Translations under genes and position numbers: made by a program
From: SAR324 cluster bacterium
GTDB lineage: Bacteria > SAR324 > NAC60-12
Direction of reading: 5' to 3'
DNA length: 64,000 bases
Assembly (NCBI GenBank): GCA_028281495.1
Contig: JANQJU010000042.1
Coordinates: 62,001 to 126,000 of the forward strand
The notes under the pieces: model-generated
What the model was told of the DNA's origin: nothing
Seen by the model: the letters and a program-made list of their open reading frames with translations, nothing else
Databases searched by the model: none
Shown: positions 9,076 through 16,256 of the stretch, piece after piece
Position numbering within the stretch: the first letter of the stretch is position 1
Layout of the letters: each line of letters opens with the position of its first letter

Positions 9076-10508
9076 GATCCTTCCTTGGTGATACGCAGAT
9101 TGTCGCCCGAAACGCCGACTTCTGCGGACAATTGAAACGGTTCTAACTTTTCGAATTTGAGGCCCGTGACCCGTTCATCGGAACCATATTTGCCGAGGAT
9201 CAAATAAGTCAGGCAGAGTAATTCGTCTTTGTCTAATTGATCTTCTAAGGCGTGTTGTAGGAGGGCATCCAATTGCACACTTTCGTTTTCGGGCAAGTGG
9301 TCTTCTAAATATTGGGTCATTTTGTGAATGAGTTCTTTGGAAAAACGCATGGCCGGAGCAGGGATTTCTTCTAGCATCGCTTCCGACGATTCTTCTAGCG
9401 GGGTTTCTTCCACTTCGCTTTGTTGTTCGATCAAATGGACAAGCAAGAAAGGATCAAACAATTTGACCGGTTTGCCTGGATTCAGCAAAACCGTGATTTC
9501 TCGGGCATGGGGAGCGAGTTTTTCTACCGGAGCCATGGACAGCGGGGCCAACACATCTTGCTCTAAATCCGCAACTGGCCCCATTCCCGCAGAGCGGAAT
9601 ACAAAAGCTTGCAGACGTTGGAATTCCTCATAAAAATCCATCACCATACGATGCAGTTGGCCGTGCCATTTCTGACAGTCCTGCACCATGTCTTGCAAAT
9701 CGAGAAGAAATGGAATTTGGTCATCGGCCGCTTGCTCTAGGTAACCCGGCACGCTCATTAAAATGCTGCCTTCTTCACGGATCCGATCCTCAAAATGATA
9801 ACGAGCTTGGTCCAAACGAGGCTTTACCCCCACCTGCCAGTCTGTCGTACGGATGTTGCGTTGGATCTTTCGGAGCAATTCCAACAACTGATTCAAATAC
9901 TGTTTGGTTTGCATTTGGTTCCGGCTCGCCAATTCGCGTGCATCGCGGAAACGCCCGCGTTTGATCAACTGCTGGATCATAATTTCGTTGATCTGTTGAG
10001 CCACCTCCGGATCCAGTTCCAGCATTGAGAGGTAAACGGCAAACCCTTCCTGAGTCAAAACGTAATGGCCCGCCCCTTCATCGGCAGGGTGATATGCCAG
10101 CAATCGAAAATGACGGAGCTTGATTTCCTGGTCCCGTGCGTCGAATAATGGAAAAGAAAATGCCTGATGTCGCTCCCGACTGTTGGACAGTCGATCTAAG
10201 ATGATTTTGGCAACAACCTGAATTTCATCGGAAGTGAGGGAGGGTTTGATAAATATAACTTCTTGCCCCAAATGTTGCAGGATTTCTTCGGAGGTGGCAC
10301 CCGGCCCAAAAACCATGTGCTCTGAAATGAAATCGAAAAGAGAAAAGGAAAGGTACAAGGTGTCGATCCCTTCGAACAAATCGGGGTGGTTGGGAGCCAA
10401 CCGTTTTTTTTCATGTTCTAAGGAATGGATGGGACTCAACAAAAGTGCATTGCGCACTTGGCGAGAGAGGTCCGATGCCCTCGTCGTGGTTTCCGGGGTC
10501 GCTTCCAT
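9072..10508 (-). CDS. MukF/MksF/JetA-like kleisin subunit (inferred)
   Basis: 478 residues, ATG with AAAGGAA upstream. The N-terminal ~190 residues are helical with winged-helix-like strands (SFPLFDARD, HYVLTQEGFAVYLS). A long helical middle follows (residues ~190-340), then an acidic linker with EEVEETPLEESSEAMLEE, then a C-terminal helical/winged-helix region. An N-terminal winged helix, helical bundle, acidic linker and C-terminal domain is the layout of MukF-type kleisins. Together with the next two genes this gives the order kleisin, KITE, SMC. The 4-base overlap with the next start implies coupled translation. No nuclease motif is visible. Confidence 0.65.
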   Translation of the reverse strand: MEATPETTTRASDLSRQVRNALLLSPIHSLEHEKKRLAPNHPDLFEGIDTLYLSFSLFDFISEHMVFGPGATSEEILQHLGQEVIFIKPSLTSDEIQVVAKIILDRLSNSRERHQAFSFPLFDARDQEIKLRHFRLLAYHPADEGAGHYVLTQEGFAVYLSMLELDPEVAQQINEIMIQQLIKRGRFRDARELASRNQMQTKQYLNQLLELLRKIQRNIRTTDWQVGVKPRLDQARYHFEDRIREEGSILMSVPGYLEQAADDQIPFLLDLQDMVQDCQKWHGQLHRMVMDFYEEFQRLQAFVFRSAGMGPVADLEQDVLAPLSMAPVEKLAPHAREITVLLNPGKPVKLFDPFLLVHLIEQQSEVEETPLEESSEAMLEEIPAPAMRFSKELIHKMTQYLEDHLPENESVQLDALLQHALEDQLDKDELLCLTYLILGKYGSDERVTGLKFEKLEPFQLSAEVGVSGDNLRITKEGS

Positions 10509-10606
10509 GCGATTCCTTTCCTAAAGGCAGCCTATCGATCAATTGAGGGTAACGGCGCATATTGTACACGGTTCGTCGCATGGGTGCAACTAGGAAGGCG
10601 GATTTG

Positions 10607-10828
10607 CTATTCCCATTGCCGTTTGACCTTTTCTACATTCTCAGCAGCTTCGTTAATTTTTTCCAGGACCTGTAACGATTCTTGTGATTCGGGGCGATTC
10701 AAACTCAGTTTGAGACCACAGGCAGAACAGAAAAAATCAGTTCGAGTCAATAACGCTTCAATCGTGAAACGAATCAACTCATTGCAGTTGGGACAAGGTA
10801 AACCGGGTTCGGAAGCGGGTTGGGTCAT
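10607..10828 (-). CDS. Zinc-ribbon mini-protein
   Basis: 73 residues with two Cys pairs, CPNC at about residues 12-15 and CSAC at about 34-37, the spacing of a zinc ribbon, followed by a charged helix (NEAAENVEKVKRQW). No membrane segment or signal peptide. It starts 10 bases after the stop of the third DUF2589 gene and ends about 98 bases before the kleisin gene, so it links the two halves of the block. A nucleic-acid-binding or assembly role is plausible but unproven. Confidence 0.75.
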   Translation of the reverse strand: MTQPASEPGLPCPNCNELIRFTIEALLTRTDFFCSACGLKLSLNRPESQESLQVLEKINEAAENVEKVKRQWE

Positions 10829-10838
10829 GAGTCTATCT

Positions 10839-11852
10839 CTATGGGGTTTGAGGGGGATTGAGTTTGAGATTCAAAAACGCCTTAATGGTTTCATCTCTCA
10901 CGTTTGTAGTCTCTTTTTCATTGGTTTTTCCATTTAAGTTGGTGGTCGCCGTGATCTGAACGTCTTGGGATTCTTTCACCGTCTGTCGGAGTTGGATTTC
11001 GCCCCAGGCTTTGCCGTCCGCATTAGTTTGCAAAGAGGTAGGGTACTTCAACAATTTGCGATCAACCCCGGTCAAGCCGATGAATGCATTAGGAACCGGA
11101 TTTTGGTGGGGGCCGGTCAATATCAACAGAAACGGGGTGGTCTCACCGGAAGTTTGCAACGTGTTTTGATGTGCCTCAAATAAGAGTTTGGCTTGAGCGG
11201 GAGCATTGTCGACCGCATTACTCATGACATTGAGCAAGCTCGCCATACCTGCAGGGAGGTCTGACCGTTCAATAGTGACATCCACATCCAGCTGCATGGC
11301 TAATTTGGATTGCCCTTCAGTGGCCCGACCAATTCTGGCCTGAGTTTTGATCTTTCGTTTGTCGCTGCGCTTCATACCGCCTTCGGTACCCTCTAAAAGA
11401 GGTGGGGCAGCGGATCCTTCGACAGATGGGGGTGGCGCATTGACTGCCTTGGTCAGCGGAACCCCATCGTCTCCCCCCATTGCGGAGAGCATTTGCACTG
11501 CGAAACTCACCTTGGCTTGTTTGATGGTCAAATTCGGCAAAGGGACCAAAGACAGCCAAGGGATTTGGACTTTGAATGTATGCAGTTTCCCATCGGATAA
11601 AACCCGGTCATAGTTGAAGGTGACCATGCGCAATTTCCCAAAACTTTCTTGCTTTTTAGTGGGGAGGGCTTCGGTAGTTTCAGGAGGCTCGAAACCAAAA
11701 TCATTGATGAATTCGGCAAACGATTCGGCCGCATACACATCGGCGTCGATTAAGGAAAGTAGAGGCATGGCAAACAATTCCGCCAACTCGAGTTCCTTAG
11801 ATTTGGTAGAATTCGAATTTTGGGCCGTAGGAGATTTCGTTTTTGCAGTCAT
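10839..11852 (-). CDS. DUF2589-family protein with C-terminal Ig-like domain (third copy, divergent)
   Basis: 337 residues. The segment FKVQIPWLSLVPLPNLTI (about residues 93-110) corresponds to the PLLTIVPIPYIRI strand of the two upstream paralogues and marks DUF2589. A Pro/Gly/Ala-rich linker follows (residues ~140-165), then LPAGMASLLNVMSNAVDNA matching the AGLAKVLNMLNNSI helix of the paralogues. The C-terminus (PVPNAFIGLTG, TNADGKAWGEIQL) reads as an invasin-type bacterial Ig-like fold. No signal peptide is present, so it is probably cytosolic, which is odd for Big-type Ig domains. The ribosome-binding site is weak. Function unknown. Confidence 0.75.
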   Translation of the reverse strand: MTAKTKSPTAQNSNSTKSKELELAELFAMPLLSLIDADVYAAESFAEFINDFGFEPPETTEALPTKKQESFGKLRMVTFNYDRVLSDGKLHTFKVQIPWLSLVPLPNLTIKQAKVSFAVQMLSAMGGDDGVPLTKAVNAPPPSVEGSAAPPLLEGTEGGMKRSDKRKIKTQARIGRATEGQSKLAMQLDVDVTIERSDLPAGMASLLNVMSNAVDNAPAQAKLLFEAHQNTLQTSGETTPFLLILTGPHQNPVPNAFIGLTGVDRKLLKYPTSLQTNADGKAWGEIQLRQTVKESQDVQITATTNLNGKTNEKETTNVRDETIKAFLNLKLNPPQTP

Positions 11853-11893
11853 AGAAATTCGGAGTTAGTCGCTGGGATTTATTTGGGAATGCG

Positions 11894-12700
11894 TTACGTG
11901 TCGGTATATTTTGCCTGATCATCCATCGTGAATTTTGAGGTGGGCAAGTCGTCCACATTGATTTGGAGATTGATGGTAGAGATGCTCGATTCAGGCATGT
12001 TTCGAATCAGGTTTTCATCCACAATGATTTCAACATCTGAGTTGTTTGCAGCGGTAGCAAGAGACGTTGTGCTCTTTTGTGGCAGCATATCAATAATTTT
12101 TTGCCACTGTTGGATCAATGCCTTGAGGTTGTCACTATCCAGGGAAAGGTGATAACTCGCCAATTCAGGACTCTTCAAAACGCGTTGGTTCATCCATAGA
12201 TCCGCGAGCTTTGTAAGGGAGTCGGTTTGCACCTGGAACTGGTCGTTAAAGAGAGTGCCCTTATACATTCGGAGATAGTCCATGAGGGCTAAGGTGATCT
12301 GTTCCCGAAAGCTTTCTTTTTCCAGAATGGCTTCCAAAGCACGCAGTTGATCTGGTGAAGGCTCTGGGGGGGTGCTGCCCCAAAATTTATACCACGGGTT
12401 TCCGGAAGGAGCCGCTTGTTGCTTATTCTTCAGGTACTTGAGCAGTGACAGCAAGGCATCTTGCACCAGGGCTGGAGCGAGATCAAGGAGCCTGTCGTCA
12501 AGTTTGGTGATGGCAAAGCGGAGTTGGACATCTACTTTACTGAACTGGGCATTCGGAATGGAAAAAACATCCAAGTGGGGGTAGTTGGGGTCTCGGGGAT
12601 CGTATTTTTGGGCCAATTGTGCGGAATATTTATCGGAAATATTTTGAGCTTCAGCGATGCTGCTCATAATAGCCCCTAAAAAATTTCCCAAGGTTGGCAT
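11894..12700 (-). CDS. DUF2589-cluster partner protein
   Basis: 268 residues starting MPTLGNFLGAIMSSIAEA, a beginning I associate with proteins encoded next to DUF2589 genes. A short beta-rich part (VFSIPNAQFSKVDVQLRFAI) is followed by a long helical region, and near the end SISTINLQINVDDLPTSKF gives another strand pair. No signal peptide, transmembrane segment or catalytic motif. AAGGAACAGG lies upstream of the ATG. It sits between the second and third DUF2589 genes with gaps of 60 and 41 bases, and likely forms a complex with them. Function unknown. Confidence 0.7.
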   Translation of the reverse strand: MPTLGNFLGAIMSSIAEAQNISDKYSAQLAQKYDPRDPNYPHLDVFSIPNAQFSKVDVQLRFAITKLDDRLLDLAPALVQDALLSLLKYLKNKQQAAPSGNPWYKFWGSTPPEPSPDQLRALEAILEKESFREQITLALMDYLRMYKGTLFNDQFQVQTDSLTKLADLWMNQRVLKSPELASYHLSLDSDNLKALIQQWQKIIDMLPQKSTTSLATAANNSDVEIIVDENLIRNMPESSISTINLQINVDDLPTSKFTMDDQAKYTDT

Positions 12701-12722
12701 ACCTGTTCCTTATGTCAGAAGT

Positions 12723-12754
12723 GGCTTTCCGCTTTTCGGCGGAAAGCCGAAAAG
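12723..12754 (-). promoter_or_regulatory. Two mutually exclusive hairpins between DUF2589 genes
   Basis: Two perfect stems share the same bases. One pairs 12732-12740 (CTTTTCGGC) with 12746-12754 (GCCGAAAAG) around a 5-base loop. The other pairs 12723-12732 (GGCTTTCCGC) with 12739-12748 (GCGGAAAGCC) around a 6-base loop. Only one can form at a time. They lie between the stop of the second DUF2589 gene and the start of the partner gene. No U-tract follows, so a simple terminator is unlikely; an RNA-processing site, stabiliser or attenuator-like switch is possible. Confidence 0.6.
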
Positions 12755-12760
12755 GGACGT

Positions 12761-13645
12761 TTATGCGGTCACGGTGAGAGTTTGTTCTGCCGTGGCGTCG
12801 TTTTTATCATTTTTATATTTAAGCTTATAAGAACCGGGCTTAACGGTGGCGTCTGCTTTGAGTTGAACCGAGGCTTTTCCTGTCTTATCAGACGTACCGG
12901 TAGCATCCAAGGTGATCCCTGTTGGCGCATTGTCGAGGCTAAAGGTAGCCCCTTCGATGCCACGATTTTCTCCGTTTACCAAAACCAAGTCCATATCTAA
13001 CGCTGCACCTGCTTTTATAGTATTGGTGGCGGTATAAATGGTCAGTGTGCCGCCCGGATTTGCCGTAGAGATGCTGTTGTTCAGCATATTCAAAACTTTG
13101 GCCAAACCTGCAGGCATTGAATCTTGAACCGCACTAACCGACACATCCATTGTGTATTCGACCGAATAACTGGAATCCGCAGTTGCTTTAGAATCCTTTT
13201 TACTCGAGTAATTGGCTTCTAAACTGAGGTTAGCAATGGTCTTGAAAGTGAGACCACCACTTCCTCCTGCTTTGAGTTTAGATTGTTCTCCAGTTGTGAG
13301 GGAAGTTGAGGACTGAGCATTGATATTTGCTTTGAAATCAATACTCATGGTGTCGATTCGAATATAAGGAATCGGTACAATAGTGAGCAAGGGAACAATC
13401 AAATTTACGGATTGAGGGCCTTGTTGATAGGTGAAAGTGACGTTGATGGCCTCTTTTTCTCCGTTGGCGTTGGTGTTCATGCCAACTTCTTTTACAAAAT
13501 TGACAGTGGAAAGTGCTGCGGTACTTTGGGCTTCAATCGCAGCTTTGAGCGGTGCCCCAATCAAACTACCAAATGGGATGGATTGGAGTGCATTGGTGGC
13601 AACATCGGCAGGAGCCTTATCAATAGGTTGTGGGGTTACGGCCAT
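12761..13645 (-). CDS. DUF2589-family protein with C-terminal Ig-like domain (copy 2)
   Basis: 294 residues. Residues ~1-115 carry the DUF2589 core with SIPFGSLIGAPLKAA and LIVPLLTIVPIPYIRID. A short Ser/Gly-rich stretch and a Ser/Lys-rich segment (SSKKDSKATADSSYS) lead to a conserved helix MPAGLAKVLNMLNNSI. The last ~90 residues form an invasin-type Ig-like domain (TSDKTGKASVQLKAD, PGSYKLKYKNDKND). There is no signal peptide, so a cytosolic location is expected. It is nearly identical to the upstream copy over the first ~110 residues but differs in the Gly-rich middle and parts of the Ig domain, as after a recent tandem duplication. Function unknown. Confidence 0.85.
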   Translation of the reverse strand: MAVTPQPIDKAPADVATNALQSIPFGSLIGAPLKAAIEAQSTAALSTVNFVKEVGMNTNANGEKEAINVTFTYQQGPQSVNLIVPLLTIVPIPYIRIDTMSIDFKANINAQSSTSLTTGEQSKLKAGGSGGLTFKTIANLSLEANYSSKKDSKATADSSYSVEYTMDVSVSAVQDSMPAGLAKVLNMLNNSISTANPGGTLTIYTATNTIKAGAALDMDLVLVNGENRGIEGATFSLDNAPTGITLDATGTSDKTGKASVQLKADATVKPGSYKLKYKNDKNDATAEQTLTVTA

Positions 13646-13751
13646 AACTATTCTCCAGACTAAAATGTTGAAACGGAGGAAAGGCTTTGTAACAGAGAGC
13701 TTTCATTTCAATGAAGCCGTTTCCTATGGGGTGAAGAAGCGTGTTAGGTTC

Positions 13752-14642
13752 TTATGAAGTCACAGTGATGATTTGCTCGGCCGTGCCATCATTTTTATCG
13801 TTTTTATAGCTGATCTTATAGGTTCCTGGTTTTGCAGTAGCAGCGACTTTGATTTCAGCTTTGACGTTTCCTTTCGCATCGGTGGTCAACGTGGTGGGAT
13901 CAAAGGTGATGTCCGTACTGGTTGGCTCAATCGTTGGGGTGATCTTGGCTCCATCCACAGGACGATTTTCTCCATTCACCACCAGCAGTTCAAGATTGAT
14001 TGAGCCGCCTACTTTCACTGTATTGCTGGTCGCATAAATCGAGAGTGTGCCACCTGGGTTTGCTGTGGCAATGCTATTGTTCAGAATGTTCAAGACTTTG
14101 GCCAACCCTCCCGGCATAGCATCCTGCACTGCGGAGACGGACACATCCATCGTGTATTCCACCGAATAACTGGAATCTGCGGTCGCTTTGGAATCTTTTT
14201 TACTCGAATAATGAGCGCTGATATCTAGGCTGAAAATAAGATATTTGAGGCCCCCTTTTCCAGAAATATTGAGGTCCGATTGGTCGGAGTTTGATAGCGA
14301 AGTCGACGATTGGGCGTTGATATTCGCTTTGAAATCGATACTCATCTTATCAATGCGAATATAGGGAACGGGAACAATGGTTAGCAAGGGAACGATCAAA
14401 TTGACGTTTTGTGAACCTTGTTGATAGGTGAAGGTGACGTTAATTGCCTCTTTTTCTCCGTTGGCGTTGGTGTTGAGGCCAACTTCTTTCACAAAATTCA
14501 CAGTGGATAGAGCCGCTGTACTTTGGGCATCAATTGCAGCCTTGAGAGGAGCACCGATCAAACTGCCAAAGGGTATCGATTGGAGTGCATTGGTGGCAAC
14601 CTGACTGGGAGCAGTATCAATGGGAAGCGGGGATTGGGCCAT
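13752..14642 (-). CDS. DUF2589-family protein with C-terminal Ig-like domain (copy 1)
   Basis: 296 residues from the ATG at 14642, chosen because TTGGAGG precedes it by 7 bases; an upstream in-frame start would add 21 residues with no support. It has the same layout as its neighbour: SIPFGSLIGAPLKAA, LIVPLLTIVPVPYIRID, SSKKDSKATADSSYS, a GGLAKVLNILNNSI helix, and an Ig-like C-terminus (TDAKGNVKAEIKV, PGTYKISYKNDKND). It is the first gene of the minus-strand block that continues through the SMC operon. No export signal. Function unknown. Confidence 0.85.
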   Translation of the reverse strand: MAQSPLPIDTAPSQVATNALQSIPFGSLIGAPLKAAIDAQSTAALSTVNFVKEVGLNTNANGEKEAINVTFTYQQGSQNVNLIVPLLTIVPVPYIRIDKMSIDFKANINAQSSTSLSNSDQSDLNISGKGGLKYLIFSLDISAHYSSKKDSKATADSSYSVEYTMDVSVSAVQDAMPGGLAKVLNILNNSIATANPGGTLSIYATSNTVKVGGSINLELLVVNGENRPVDGAKITPTIEPTSTDITFDPTTLTTDAKGNVKAEIKVAATAKPGTYKISYKNDKNDGTAEQIITVTS

Positions 14643-15019
14643 AATTTTCCTCCAAGCAAAGATGATTAAATTGAGGAAACGCCTCGTTCTAGAGAATAGC
14701 TCCACGACAAAAGCAGTTTCCAGGGGTTCGACGGTTGTTGTAAATCCTCCAATAGTTCCTCCTAATATACGGAATCGCGGAAATACTACAGACGAACTGA
14801 GGAAGGAAGTCGGAAAGTCAACTGATATAATAGGTTAGATGTCGAATGTGCTCATGAAAGTCAAGCAATATCCAGATTCACTGTTAACGTTTTACTTAAG
14901 GACATAGCTGAGTTATAACTTGCTGACAAAATCTTGTATTTTCATAATCAATCCGCTTTAACTTTCTCATCTTGGGCCGTCATGAATTCCACTAATCTGT
15001 ATCGCTCTCACGAGGTATA
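14643..15019 (+). promoter_or_regulatory. Divergent intergenic region between the DUF2589 block and an unknown gene
   Basis: About 377 bases without a convincing gene separate two divergently read genes, so promoters for both should lie here. It is AT-rich, but I could not find a pair of -35/-10 boxes at good spacing on either strand. No strong repeat or hairpin was seen. Confidence 0.4.
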
Positions 15020-16087
15020 ATGAACCGTTCTCAAGTGAAAGAAGAGGTTGCTCGTATTGTAGGGAACTTCCCTCTCAACTCTGAACTTTATTCCGAACTC
15101 ACCTGCAATCTGGAACAGATGCTGTTCAAAGCGTTAGAGGACGAACGTACAGAACTCGCCGAGGGATTGCATCACCTGAAACGGTTACAGACTGAGGCAT
15201 TAACAGGCTGGGAGGTGAAAGCTCAGGTTTACCGTGATGATGCCTATGGTGGGCCGTTTGCCGCTTTATTTGCGGCGCTTGTGTATTACCTGCATTATTC
15301 AGAACCCGAGGCAAAAGGGTATGAACTGATTTCTCTGGATTTAACCCCTTTGCAGCAATATTGGGTGAATTTTTTCCATGGCAAGACGTGGCACAATCTC
15401 AACCACTTGCTTTCAAACATCTTGAATCAAACTTCGCTGATGCAGCGTAGTGTTCGGGAAGGGGATCTTGAAAGTGAACAACTCTGGCAAGCTACTTTGA
15501 AGCGCCTCCATTCTCAAGCGGCTCAGAAACTTCCGATGGATGCGAAATCCATGACATTCCCTATTGCTCCGAAGGTATTGCAACATCTGGACGAACTGGT
15601 TGTAACCGCTGGGGAAGGCAGTGATCGCAATACCGTCGTGACGGCACTCATCCAAATGCGTCGAGATCAGTGGGAGTCGAAACAAATCCAGCGGAACAAA
15701 CTCATCACTCTCTATTCTCAGCTCCATCAATGGATGAGTCGGACCTTTCAAATCGATTGGAGTGGGTTTCTGAATATGCCTGAAGCGTCTCCTGCGTTGG
15801 AAGCCGATTGGTTTGCCAGTTCCACCGCTCGACAAGCTATTTATTTTTTAAGGAGTGGGCAAGAACTGACGCCTCTTTTGATAGGCGAGTTGCAGGAGCA
15901 GCTGCATCTTTTCCGACAATTGGACACTGCGTATTCGGATCAAACATTGTACGGAATCATTCTGTACGAACGCGCCAATGTGACGGAGCAATGGCAAGCT
16001 TGGGAAGCGGGGTTCTACCTGATCGAACTGGCGGAAGAATCGCTCACTCTGCGCCTGCCCGATGGTTTTCAACCGCAACCTTACTGA
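15020..16087 (+). CDS. Hypothetical protein, 355 residues
   Basis: I do not recognise the family. It is a soluble, mostly helical protein rich in Leu, Gln and Glu, with no signal peptide. One hydrophobic stretch (FAALFAALVYYLHY, about residues 79-92) is too short and polar-flanked for a clear membrane helix. Aromatic clusters (QQYWVNFFHGKTWHNLNHLL) lie near residue 120. The start ATG follows CGAGGTATA. It is read away from the DUF2589 block and ends 170 bases before phoX, so it could be controlled together with either. Confidence 0.7.
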   Translation: MNRSQVKEEVARIVGNFPLNSELYSELTCNLEQMLFKALEDERTELAEGLHHLKRLQTEALTGWEVKAQVYRDDAYGGPFAALFAALVYYLHYSEPEAKGYELISLDLTPLQQYWVNFFHGKTWHNLNHLLSNILNQTSLMQRSVREGDLESEQLWQATLKRLHSQAAQKLPMDAKSMTFPIAPKVLQHLDELVVTAGEGSDRNTVVTALIQMRRDQWESKQIQRNKLITLYSQLHQWMSRTFQIDWSGFLNMPEASPALEADWFASSTARQAIYFLRSGQELTPLLIGELQEQLHLFRQLDTAYSDQTLYGIILYERANVTEQWQAWEAGFYLIELAEESLTLRLPDGFQPQPY

Positions 16088-16256
16088 TTAAAAATGTTCC
16101 TAAAAATATTCATTCCTGAGTGGCCTGCCAATCCTCATCAGTTCTTAATTTTCAGCTAATCGAAAACACATAATGGTTGGGTAGAAGGGGAATGTTTTAG
16201 TCCAAAACAGGCCTCAGCTTTGAGGCATCTTCTAACCATTCAATTGAAAAGGTGTT

